64,000 nucleotides of DNA from Pseudanabaena galeata CCNP1313 (GTDB taxonomy: Bacteria > Cyanobacteriota > Cyanobacteriia > Pseudanabaenales > Pseudanabaenaceae): positions 161,632 to 225,631 of the forward strand of contig NZ_CP112875.1 of assembly GCF_029910235.1 (NCBI RefSeq), read 5' to 3'. Positions 44,387-53,175 of the stretch are shown here, piece after piece (positions within the stretch are counted from its first letter, which is position 1; each line of letters starts with the position of its first letter). The notes beneath the pieces are model-generated. The model was not told where the DNA came from, did not search any database, and was given only the letters and a program-made list of their open reading frames with translations. A program made the position numbers and the translations under genes.

Positions 44387-45448
44387 CTAAGTACAGGACA
44401 AAAATTTAATGGAGTTGAAGAAAGCCTCGGAATTGAGATGGATGTCAAAGATGATATGACGCAGAAAATCAAAACCAAGACGAAAAATGCTTTTAGGTAA
44501 GCGACCGTGCTTTTTAGGTTTGAGGGGATTGAGCTGAGCAAGCCAAAGCCCCGAAGAAAAAGCCCAACATAAAGCGAGGGTGAGTAAAGCAATAAGTTTA
44601 GAAAGGCGTTCAGGGGCTTGAAGGTGAGTAGCCTCCAAACAAAAGCCACGGGATTTAAAACAGCCAAACAAAGTCTCAATCGCCCAACGTTTGGCATAGT
44701 CAGCAATAGCGGTATTAGGGTCATGAGCGGTTGCTACAATTAACAAATCGCCATCCTCCAGACGCATTGCCGCAATATAGAGCCAATGTTGCCAAACAAG
44801 CCTCGGCTTAGACAATACTTTCGATTGACCAACTTGGAGATCTTGGAAACAAACGTCAGCCCGTAGTTGCTTCTGCCCATCGTCAAGCAAGGTGTTTTTG
44901 CGAATACGGATACGAAAGTGGGTACATGGGTCACACAGCAAGTAATCAAACCATTCTTCCCCCACAAATTCTCGGTCTGCGGTCAAAAAGTCGATTTTGC
45001 GATCTCCAAATATTTCCAGAAATCGATTACACAATTCACAACGTTCACGGGTGTTCGAGTTACCTTTTTTGTCCAGCATCATCCAGACCAACGGGAATGC
45101 GATACCGTGATGCACTACTCCCAATGTCAGCACATTAAATACCGTCTTACCAAATCTCCAATCGGTGCGGTCGATACTGATTACCCATGGTTCAGGTATT
45201 TTCATCACTTTGACGACCATTAAAGCGATGCTTTCATAGTCCACTTCAAACTCTCGAAAAAATCTCTGTAACCGCTTATAGTGTGATTCGACTTTGGCTT
45301 CTCCACTAAATCCTGTCGCGATTTCCGCTAGGTTTACTGTCTTTACTCGCATTAGTGCGATCAGGAACATCGACACAAATAAGAGTCTTGCTCCATTCCA
45401 TTGCAGATGTTCATGTAACTTTTCGCAAAATACGCTAATCTCTTTCAT
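44387..45448 (-). CDS. IS4-family transposase
   Basis: 353 residues. DDE residues are visible in ISIDRTDWRFG and FLTADREF. The E lies in YAKRWAIETLFGCFK, which fits the IS4 YREK signature exactly (Y-x2-R-x3-E-x6-K). The frame is intact and its stop codon (TAG) is formed by the terminal bases of the IS itself. It is transcribed against the STAND gene it interrupts. Confidence 0.92.
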   Translation of the reverse strand: MKEISVFCEKLHEHLQWNGARLLFVSMFLIALMRVKTVNLAEIATGFSGEAKVESHYKRLQRFFREFEVDYESIALMVVKVMKIPEPWVISIDRTDWRFGKTVFNVLTLGVVHHGIAFPLVWMMLDKKGNSNTRERCELCNRFLEIFGDRKIDFLTADREFVGEEWFDYLLCDPCTHFRIRIRKNTLLDDGQKQLRADVCFQDLQVGQSKVLSKPRLVWQHWLYIAAMRLEDGDLLIVATAHDPNTAIADYAKRWAIETLFGCFKSRGFCLEATHLQAPERLSKLIALLTLALCWAFSSGLWLAQLNPLKPKKHGRLPKSIFRLGFDFLRHIIFDIHLNSEAFFNSIKFLSCT

Positions 45449-45527
45449 AGGGGTTTTATTTGTGATGTGGTTATCTTTTATAAAACCCCTTCCTGTCTAC
45501 TTTTGCAACTTTTTGTCCTGTACTAAG
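44387..45527 (-). mobile_element. IS4-family insertion sequence
   Basis: 1141 bp with 18-bp inverted ends CTAAGTACAGGACAAAAA and CTTAGTACAGGACAAAAA-type on the other side. It is flanked by the 9-bp direct repeat GTTTGAGTT (44378-44386 and 45528-45536), a perfect target duplication and so a recent insertion. One intact transposase gene fills it. A truncated relative lies at 38419-38640. Confidence 0.92.
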
Positions 45528-46517
45528 GTTTGAGTTATTAAATAAAATAGAACAGAGGTCATTGCTTTTACCTCCAGAACAAGGAAGTCCAGTTTTAGCC
45601 CATATAAAAAGTTTTCGCGGAAACGCCCATTTCTTCTCAGGAGGACCGCAGCAAGCAATTATAGAGTTGGAAGCAGCCATCAAAATTATTGAGCAAATCA
45701 ACTCCCCACAATTAATCTTTTTTCTTCTCTCGAATGTTTTTCAAGCTTTTGCCAGCAAACTGGACTTGGGCGAGTTTGACGAAGCGCTTGTCCTGATTCA
45801 GCCCTATGTAGACAATATTGATCGGTACAAGTGTACAAATCACCCACGCTTTCAGCAATGGTTCACTGTTTATCCACAATTAGCTCAATCTTTCATACTT
45901 GTTATGGAACTAGAGCATGATGCTTCGGGAGCATTGACTGAAGAGGCTTATGAGGTTATTACAAATAGCTCATTATATATGTCTGACACTTCAAGATGCT
46001 GTGCTTGCCTGTATCTTGGATTTATATGCGTCATGAATAAAAGATTCGATCAATCTCTGGAGATATACAATACAACCTTGAAATTTACTCGTGAAATTAG
46101 GCACAAACATCTAGAAGGTAAAGCCATGTATGGACTTGCAGAAACCTATCGAAATATAGGAGATCTACCTAAGGCGAAAGAGCTCTGTTTGCAAGCGAAG
46201 GATATATTAACAAAGATAGAATCAAAGTTAGATCTGGCTAAGGTATTAGTAGAAGAAGCTCTGATTGCCCGTGAGATGCAGGAGCATGGTTATGATGATA
46301 ATTTTGAAAAGGCGATCGCACTTTTTACAGAATTAAATGCTCCCAAACAAGTAGAAAGAGTCAGAAAATTAATGGGCTAATTTGTAAGCGGTAGTTTACC
46401 AAGGATGCGTTACATTTCATGAACGCATCCTCCAAGATTGGCGATCGGGTTAACAAGTAAGTTATGGGAATTAAATGTAGGATGGGTTAGCGATCGCGTA
46501 ATCCAGACTCTTTAAAA

Positions 46518-48248
46518 CTACTTAGTTGCATTACTTTTCCATTTGTTGCCCATATTCTTCAATTTCCCCGCAGATATTCCCTGTCCGCCACCAGCTCCTG
46601 TGACTGTTAGACCACTAATGGTAGAGGTTGTCCACGCTTCGGGTGATTTGAGGATCGTCTGTAATTCCATTTGATTGATCGTTTTAGCTTTTTCTTGGGC
46701 AACCGAGGCTTTACCAACGCCGCTCAATTCGTGAATAAAGATACCCGTGACAGAGGGATTTTTCCGTAATTCGGGTAACTCGGCTGTCCAAAACACAGAC
46801 CCCGTACCCGTACCCGTAGGCACATACACATGTACCTCACCAGTAGCTTTAGCGGCAAAGTTGGCACTCACTGCCGCCCAGACGTTAAAAGATCCTCCCC
46901 ACTGCATATACGAGTTGTTGTCGTTCAGTAAAAGATCGCCGTTGACGTTCTTCAAATCCGCATTGCCGCCTTCAAGTGCCCCAACCGCAAAGAGATCTAA
47001 CAAAGCGCCCATGCTTGTCCGATTTAGAGGTGTTCCACCACCAGCTACGCTCATTTGCTCGTTTAACTCTCGGCTGTTGGCGGCAGGTCGTCCGATGTTA
47101 ATATTGCTCCATAAAGTGACATTATTAACTTGTAATTCTTCACCCTGATCGGTTTCAACGAGTTCAGTTAGAAACTCTATATCTTGTCTGAAGGCTTCTA
47201 ATTTGGCTAACTGTATTTCAGTCACATCAACTGCTTTGGCTCTTTCGGAGTCCTTGCCCCAATTGATCTCGTTCCAGCGAGGTAACAAGACCTCATGGCG
47301 TTTCATCGCCGACGAAAACCTTTGCCAGATGAGAGCCATTTCACCTTCAGGTATTTTACGTTTCACCATTTTACGGAGCTCTTGCTCAAATCTTTCCTTA
47401 TATTTTTTGTTTCGGTTAATAGTCTCGAGGGCGGCTTCTTTAGGTGTTTTCGTTGCGACTGGGGTCTCCTCCCCATCGCGCTGGATTTCTGGCGATCGCT
47501 GCACTGCTCCTCCATTCTGCTGCACCACATGAGTCAACTCATGGGCGATCAACTCCTGCCCACCTCGACTACTCGGCTCATACGCCCCCTGCCGAAAGAA
47601 CACATCTTGCCCTGTCGTAAAGGCCTTCGCTTGAATTGATTGATTTAATTGATCGGATTGTGAATCTGTATGTACTTTTACGCCACTAAAGTCTGCTCCC
47701 ATCGCCTGTCCCATAGATCTTTGCAGGTTTGCAGCTAGTGGCTGACCGCCACCTCTTGCGCTTTGAATTGATGTCTCCAACTCTGTTGATGCATCACCTC
47801 CACCTACATTTTCGCGCCTTTGTAGCGGCTTCTTTCGCAGTTTATTGCCCTGTGGCAATGCATCTCGTTGGATAGATTGATTTTGGATCGGTGTATTAAT
47901 TTGTTGAACGACTTTTGAAGCAGTATCATCAGCTTCTTTTTCGTATTTATCGTTTGGTTCGCCGATCGCTAATTTTGCTTGGATTAAACGATTTTGCGCG
48001 ATCGCTTTCAATCGATTCTCAGGCTTCCTTTGCAGTGAGGATGCTGGCTCTGGGGGTGGTGAATTAATTAGTCTTTCTAATATATTTGGAGAATATTTTT
48101 GTTGATGCTCACTCTTTTCTGTTTTTTCTGTTGAAGGAGATTCAGTCGAGACTGCTTCAATGGGAGCAAATGGTCTGGTTTGAAGATTTAGAGTTGTAGG
48201 TGCTACGGAACTTGTAATTTTAGGAGAGTTTTCGTGATTAGATTTCAT
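46518..48248 (-). CDS. DUF4157 (eCIS-associated) protein
   Basis: 576 residues. The N-terminal ~150 are disordered, rich in Ser, Pro and Gln, with several LQRKP-like words. The DUF4157 domain follows (about 165-250): MGQAMGADFSGVKVHTDSQS, then AHELTHVVQQNGGAVQR with the zincin-like HELTH at 236-240. DUF4157 marks proteins linked to extracellular contractile injection systems and related toxins. It may be a protease that processes or loads cargo. The C-terminal ~300 residues have no fold I recognise and could be the effector part. No tail or sheath genes are in the window. The upstream gene is 285 bases away on the same strand. Confidence 0.78.
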   Translation of the reverse strand: MKSNHENSPKITSSVAPTTLNLQTRPFAPIEAVSTESPSTEKTEKSEHQQKYSPNILERLINSPPPEPASSLQRKPENRLKAIAQNRLIQAKLAIGEPNDKYEKEADDTASKVVQQINTPIQNQSIQRDALPQGNKLRKKPLQRRENVGGGDASTELETSIQSARGGGQPLAANLQRSMGQAMGADFSGVKVHTDSQSDQLNQSIQAKAFTTGQDVFFRQGAYEPSSRGGQELIAHELTHVVQQNGGAVQRSPEIQRDGEETPVATKTPKEAALETINRNKKYKERFEQELRKMVKRKIPEGEMALIWQRFSSAMKRHEVLLPRWNEINWGKDSERAKAVDVTEIQLAKLEAFRQDIEFLTELVETDQGEELQVNNVTLWSNINIGRPAANSRELNEQMSVAGGGTPLNRTSMGALLDLFAVGALEGGNADLKNVNGDLLLNDNNSYMQWGGSFNVWAAVSANFAAKATGEVHVYVPTGTGTGSVFWTAELPELRKNPSVTGIFIHELSGVGKASVAQEKAKTINQMELQTILKSPEAWTTSTISGLTVTGAGGGQGISAGKLKNMGNKWKSNATK

Positions 48249-48532
48249 GCCAAAATAGCTCTTCTACTATTGAATTAAATACAATCAGAGCAAATTTATA
48301 TTGATAAACTTAAAAATTTGGCAATACTAGAATTTTAATATCCTGAAAAACAGTGGACAACTTTAATTATGAATAGCCATCCACTAGGAGTGTTAATAAC
48401 AACGGGACTTGTACTTACCTATCAATTATTAAGAAAACAAAAATACAGCAATCTATTACTAGATTAGATGTCTTTTTCTATTCACTTAATAATTCCTATT
48501 CCCAATATTTATAATAACATATAAAAGTTAAG

Positions 48533-51520
48533 TCATGATTCATTTTCTGATCGATTCTTTTTAGAGTAAAGCTGTTGAATTGTTGTAAAAAGTAGATTTA
48601 ACTTAATCGGTTTACTTATGTAGCCATCTGCTCCTGCGGCGAGACATTTTTCGCGACCGCCTATCATCGCTGAGGCAGTAGTAGCGATAATAGGCATAGT
48701 AAAACCTTTGCTGCGGATATATTTAATCGCTTCAAGACCATCCACTTCTGGCATTTGGATATCCATTAGGATTAAGTCTGGCGGCTCTATTTGTACTAGA
48801 TTGATAGCCTGTTTTCCATTTCTAGTAATTTTTAGTCGAAAACCTTTGGCTTCTAGATAGTTAGTAAGCATTAAGATACTGTCTTCGTTGTCTTCAGCTA
48901 ACAGAACTAGAGGGAGGTCGCGATCACTATCAATTATTTCGCTTGGAGATGGTGAGATATCTGCTAGTTTTTGAGGCTGTAGAGATATGTTGCTTGAGTA
49001 GGGAAGTGCGATCGCAAAGCGACTACCCACACCTAATTCACTTGTAGCACTGACATATCCACCATGCAATTCGACTATCTTTTTGACTAAGGCTAATCCT
49101 AAACCAGTACCATCATATTGGCGATTGAGAGGGCTATCAATTTGGATAAAAGGTTGAAATAGCTTTTGTAAGTTATCAGATGTAATACCGATACCTGTAT
49201 CTATTACAGCCAAAGATACCCAAGCTTGGGGGCTATTTTCATTGGAGATACTCTCTCTATCGAGAGCGTATTCTAGGGTGATTTTGCCTCCCGACGGGGT
49301 AAATTTGATCGCATTACTGAGTAGGTTAATTAATACTTGACGGATACGACGCTCATCAAGGGATGTTTCTAGTTCAGATGGAGCGCCCCTTAAGTCTAAC
49401 TGCAAGTTTTTTTGGATTGCCATCTGTCGGACAAACATCATACTAGATTGGCAAATATCTTTAATATTTGAAGATTGACAGTCTAAAGTCATTTCATCAG
49501 CTTCAATCTTGGCAAGATCGAGGATGTCATTAATTAACTCCAGTAGATGATTGCCACTGTTTTCGACGACCTTCAACATACTCTTCTGTTTTTCTTGGAT
49601 TTTTCCAAAGACTCCTTCAGATAAACTTTCTGTAATACCGAGGATGGCATTAAGAGGGGTGCGAAGCTCATGACTCATATTCGCGAGAAACTCATCTTTG
49701 AGGATTGTTGCTCTTAATAGTTCCTGATTTGTAGTTTGTAGGAGAGCTTCAGCTTTTTTGCGATCGCTAATGTCGCGACATACACAAATCAGTAAGCCAC
49801 TATCAGTAAGGGTTAAAGATAATTCCTCATCAAAACTAGATCCATCTTTGCGAAGGCCAGTTACCTCGCCCGACCAAGCGCGATTGATTTCTAGTAGAGG
49901 AAAAATTTCCTGAGATGCTCGGGCGATCCCTTCTGGAGAATAAAACTTTTCCCAACTTTCGCCAATAAGCTCTTCAGAATGCTCATACCCAAATAAACGT
50001 ACATGGGCTTTGTTTAAATAGGTGTATTTATAGTCTCGCAAAATAGCAATGCCATCGCTTGTAGCTTCTATAGCATCAAGTTGTTGTTTGAGTGTCGCTT
50101 CGGCTTCTTTGCGATCGCTAATATCTTTACTAATGCCTAAAAAACCAATAACTTGCTCCTTCTCATTCCTAAGAGCTGTAATAGATAGCAAGACGGGAAA
50201 GCGAGATCCATCTTTACGGATACTTGTCAGTTCTTTCTCACAAACAATATCTAGAGACGCTTGGACTGTTAATGCAACAAACCCGTTAGGAATGTCTTGC
50301 CCTAATTCCGCAGAGAGAGTTGCTGCCAGTTCTGCTAGTTCCTGAGCATCATGAAAGATTGTAGGTGTAGCCTGTCCGACAATCTCTCCCATCGTGTAAC
50401 CCAGCATTTGTTCAGCACCATGATTGAAAACCTGAATGATGCCATTAAGATCGGTGGTAATAATCGAGTAATCAGTACTATCGAGGATGGTGCGTTGTAG
50501 TTTGTTGACTTGCCAAAGTTCATTGGTACGTTGTTCCAAGGATTGATTGAGTTCCTGAAGTGCTTGCTGAGCTTGTCGGCGATCGCTAATATCTCGCACC
50601 AACCATCGTAAAGTTATGTTGTCATCTGATAAACGGGTCTTAGAGACTGAAACTTCTACAGGACAATAATAATCATGTACCCGTTTGAGGGACATCTCCC
50701 ACGTTAATTTTTCACAATCACAAAAATCTCCACGGAGTTTTTTGTGAAACAATGTCTGATCTGAAGGCTCGACATACATAACTAAGGACTTGCCACACAA
50801 TTGTTCTTGCGAGATCGCTAGAAAATTGCAAATTGCCACATTGGCTGATGAAATTACACCTAAGCGATCGGTAACTAAATAGCCATCGGGGGCAAAATCA
50901 AATAAATCTTGGCATTGATACTGTATGTTTTCTAGGTCAATATTCCGAAGTCTTAATTCTTCTTCAATAGTCTTTAACTCTTCAATATGTAGCTGTAGTT
51001 CTTCATGTAAAGAAAGGGATGACGCATCTTGGACTTGCATGTCTTGAAGATTTAAAGGATTTTTCTCTTTCTTATACCTGATGGAGTTGCTTTCTAAAAC
51101 CTTCTCCGCCAATAGGTCGATTAAATCATTTTGAGTCAATACTCCGACTAAGCGATCGCCATTTAGTACAGGCAAACGACTAATTTGATAAGAATAGAAC
51201 AATACTAAGGCAGACTTCATATCTGTTAGTTCTGATTCTTGGATCGTAATCACAGGACTACACATCTCATCTTTCACCAGCAACTGGTCAAAGGTGCAAC
51301 CCTTTAGACTAATTCGGGTAATATCTTCTCTAGTGAGAATACCGAGCAAGTCACTTCCTGAGTCAATTTCATCACTCGCCATAACCAAGACATAGCCAGA
51401 ATCTGCCTCACGCATTTGAGCGATCGCTTCTAAAACAGTTGTATTAGGATCAACTACTAGAGGACTACGGTTCTTAATTTGCGAATTTATTTGTGCTTCT
51501 GAAATAAAGCCTGCTAACAT
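48533..51520 (-). CDS. Hybrid histidine kinase, CBS-PAS-PAS-PAS-HisKA-HATPase-REC
   Basis: 995 residues. Two CBS motifs (about 15-140) precede three PAS/PAC units (about 205-320, 345-470, 480-595). NMSHELRTPLNAILG with the phosphoacceptor H617 is the HisKA domain. NLLSNAIKFTPSGGKI, DTGIGI and GTGLGLALVKKIVELHG are the N, G1 and G2 boxes of the ATPase. A C-terminal REC (LLAEDNEDSILM, LILMDIQMPEVDG, Asp near 918) completes a hybrid kinase. No membrane segment is seen, so it senses a cytoplasmic signal, perhaps adenylates via CBS or redox via PAS. Output may pass to the lone REC protein at 41353. Start ATG at 51520. Confidence 0.9.
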   Translation of the reverse strand: MLAGFISEAQINSQIKNRSPLVVDPNTTVLEAIAQMREADSGYVLVMASDEIDSGSDLLGILTREDITRISLKGCTFDQLLVKDEMCSPVITIQESELTDMKSALVLFYSYQISRLPVLNGDRLVGVLTQNDLIDLLAEKVLESNSIRYKKEKNPLNLQDMQVQDASSLSLHEELQLHIEELKTIEEELRLRNIDLENIQYQCQDLFDFAPDGYLVTDRLGVISSANVAICNFLAISQEQLCGKSLVMYVEPSDQTLFHKKLRGDFCDCEKLTWEMSLKRVHDYYCPVEVSVSKTRLSDDNITLRWLVRDISDRRQAQQALQELNQSLEQRTNELWQVNKLQRTILDSTDYSIITTDLNGIIQVFNHGAEQMLGYTMGEIVGQATPTIFHDAQELAELAATLSAELGQDIPNGFVALTVQASLDIVCEKELTSIRKDGSRFPVLLSITALRNEKEQVIGFLGISKDISDRKEAEATLKQQLDAIEATSDGIAILRDYKYTYLNKAHVRLFGYEHSEELIGESWEKFYSPEGIARASQEIFPLLEINRAWSGEVTGLRKDGSSFDEELSLTLTDSGLLICVCRDISDRKKAEALLQTTNQELLRATILKDEFLANMSHELRTPLNAILGITESLSEGVFGKIQEKQKSMLKVVENSGNHLLELINDILDLAKIEADEMTLDCQSSNIKDICQSSMMFVRQMAIQKNLQLDLRGAPSELETSLDERRIRQVLINLLSNAIKFTPSGGKITLEYALDRESISNENSPQAWVSLAVIDTGIGITSDNLQKLFQPFIQIDSPLNRQYDGTGLGLALVKKIVELHGGYVSATSELGVGSRFAIALPYSSNISLQPQKLADISPSPSEIIDSDRDLPLVLLAEDNEDSILMLTNYLEAKGFRLKITRNGKQAINLVQIEPPDLILMDIQMPEVDGLEAIKYIRSKGFTMPIIATTASAMIGGREKCLAAGADGYISKPIKLNLLFTTIQQLYSKKNRSENES

Positions 51521-51566
51521 CGTTATCCCTAAAATTGGAAAATAAAGTTATTTAAAAGTTATTTAA

Positions 51567-51655
51567 CTGATGTTACGTGGAACGCAGATGATGTATCTTC
51601 TACTCCTCGCGTGGCAACCTTGAGGATCGCAGGAATTCCTTCCATGTAACATTAA
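51567..51655. repeat. Short degenerate MITE, CTGATGTTACGTGGA family
   Basis: Starts CTGATGTTACGTGGAACGCA and ends GGAATTCCTTCCATGTAACA. The middle is shortened to 89 bp compared with about 167 bp in full copies, and the right end is worn. Confidence 0.6.
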
Positions 51656-51666
51656 AAAGCTACCTT

Positions 51667-51807
51667 GTACGCACAAGTCGGACTTACCCCCTTTAGTTCC
51701 CCCTTGCAAAGGGGGAAGACTAGAAATCTTGTTCCCTCCCCTTGCAAAGGGGAGGGTTAGGGTGGGGTAATTTCTTTGATTTCACGCACAAACTGACTTG
51801 TGTGTAC
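51667..51807. repeat. Foldback element with GTACGCACAAGTC ends
   Basis: GTACGCACAAGTC and the complement-related GACTTGTGTGTAC bound 141 bp. Inside, TTACCCCCTTTAGTTCCCCC pairs with the region GGGAGGGTTAGGGTGGGGTAA, and CCCCCTTGCAAAGGGGG is itself a perfect hairpin. Non-coding. Confidence 0.6.
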
Positions 51808-52174
51808 GCCGTAGCCTTAAGGTGGCTGGAGGGATCTAGACAATTCTCAAATGATTTCTTATATGTTTTAGATAGCCAAATTCTAGAAAGAATTTATGCA
51901 AAAGAAAAATCAGCCTATACAATAGGCTCACTTTTGGTTATTCCCACCCGTGTTTCTGTGAGCAAGTCTCTTAAATTACTGTAAATTAGTAAATCAAGAA
52001 TCTATTTAGTGCTTACATTGAGATTAATATCTCTTATAACTCTTATTCACCAACTCCTCCCATTATCTCTATGCTTACTATAATGTAAGATCGTGCAAAT
52101 ATAACATGAATTCTCAAGATGGAACAAATTAGTTTGTTTCATCTTGAGAATAGTTGGTTTCAATCATTTCTTAA

Positions 52175-52667
52175 TGCTATCAAAAATCAAAATCAAAATT
52201 TTTTTGGCTTTTTCTGGCTTGTTCTGGTATCTCACATAACAGTTAATCTACGACTTTTATAAACAAATTCGGGGGAGACTCGATTTTGTTATATCTACCT
52301 AATGCCGCCGCCAATAGTAGTGGCTCAACCGTTAACCAACAAGTTAATAATCAAATTAACCAATCCTCTTCCTGTGGTTTAGGCGCAGGCATCAATTGCT
52401 CCTTGCCTACAGTGGGTTTACCACTTTTTGGCTCATCAGGAACAGGCAAAACCAATGGCTCCGAATCCCTTTGGAGGAGTAAACGCTCAGAACCTTGGAG
52501 CCGCAGTCAGCTATACCTACGCTCCCTCCCCCTCCAACAACCCCCACAAAAAGACAATTATTTGTTCCTCTAGTGCTTCCTCAGCAATACTTAGCACCAA
52601 AACCCGAATAAATCTTCAAATCTCTTGCAAAATGAAATTAATTGAAGTATATTTATTATGGGAATAG
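52175..52667 (+). pseudogene. Decayed gene for a small exported protein
   Basis: An ATG at 52175 opens MLSKIKIKIFLAFSGLFWYL, which looks like a signal peptide, and then hits a stop. A second frame (from about 52286) reads NAAANSSGSTVNQQVNNQIN and GLGAGINCSLPTVGLPLFG. A third frame (from about 52428) reads NPFGGVNAQNLGAAVSYTYA. Together they suggest one Asn/Gln/Ser-rich secreted protein broken by two frame changes. A family could not be named. Confidence 0.35.
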
Positions 52668-52977
52668 GAAATTGATTTAGTGTGTTTGAGTTACGAATCT
52701 TATGTATTTAGACCTTTCGATACTTTTTCTCCAAGAGTTCCAGCAGAGCTGTCTTTAAATTTATATTAGACAGCTTTGCTTGGTTTTTCTTTTTTACGAA
52801 AACTCCTTAAACGAAATCAAATATCAAATAAATCCAATGAAACTTTTTCGATGTTAAAGAATCAAGGATATGTATTATTTGTGCCTTAGAAACTGGTGGC
52901 AAGATTTCACCACAAGATACGTTCACACAAATTAGAGATCTGTGGCATCAATTAGAATCATCTTGTATTTAGTACAT

Positions 52978-53038
52978 ATCAAGACCCAAAAGATGAGATG
53001 CGGCGCAAAGCGCCGCATCTCATCTTTTGGGTCTTGAT
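52978..53038. repeat. 61-nt near-perfect palindrome
   Basis: Arms of 29 bp, including AAGACCCAAAAGATGAGATG followed by CGGCGC, around an AAA loop. The core 26 bp are perfect. Flanks TTAGTACAT and ATGTTCTAA extend the symmetry imperfectly. Same design as 42566-42620, but a different arm sequence. Confidence 0.75.
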
Positions 53039-53088
53039 GTTCTAAGTATTGTTTTTAGTACTACAGCCTGTTGAGGCTTTGAGTAGTA

Positions 53089-53139
53089 CAGAGAAACTTT
53101 TGGAAGCGTCGCGGAGCGCCGTTTCCAAAAGTTTCTCTG
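53089..53139. repeat. Palindrome with 17-bp arms
   Basis: CAGAGAAACTTTTGGAA faces its exact complement across a GC-rich 17-base centre that itself contains GCG/CGC words. It lies 36 bases beyond the stop of the kinase gene (minus strand), a position suited to a terminator. Confidence 0.65.
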
Positions 53140-53175
53140 GGGTTTAATTAAGCGCAAAGCGCTGTAACAAACAAA

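Larger units (their letters stand above)
42858..46380 (+). pseudogene. HTH-STAND-TPR paralogue split by an IS4-family element
   Basis: The coding sequence runs 42858-44386, is broken by an IS (44387-45527), and continues 45537-46380. Excluding the IS and one 9-bp target copy gives a continuous frame (VFELLNKIEQR across the join, matching VLELLDKIEDR in copy 1). The N-terminal linker has about five tandem NEVKKY/H units from an 18-bp repeat, where copy 1 has one. P-loop (HGVGGQGKTT), Walker B and TPR region match copy 1, and about 770 bp of the NTPase region are nearly identical. As it stands the first part ends at a stop inside the IS, giving ~510 residues without most of the TPR tail. Excision would restore it. 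Confidence 0.8.
51521..52174. other. Repeat-rich intergenic region
   Basis: Contains a degenerate MITE (51567-51655) and a foldback element (51667-51807). After them an open stretch (about 51830-51984) ends in the frame SRQFSNDFLYVLDSQILERI...VSVSKSLKLL with no start of its own. It could be the tail of a lost gene. The remaining ~190 bases to 52174 are AT-rich with nothing recognised. Confidence 0.4.
52671..53175. other. Intergenic region with two long palindromes
   Basis: No gene recognised. Structures at 52978-53038 and 53089-53139 are described separately. They lie downstream of the kinase gene that ends at 53176 and may terminate it from the minus strand. Confidence 0.5.

Noticed and set aside
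44867..45533. Plus-strand frames inside the IS4 element
   Set aside because: Shadows of the transposase, which has the full DDE and YREK signature.
46747..47639. Plus-strand frames opposite the DUF4157 gene
   Set aside because: They mirror the minus-strand gene, which has a clear domain and disordered leader; the opposite frames show no motif.
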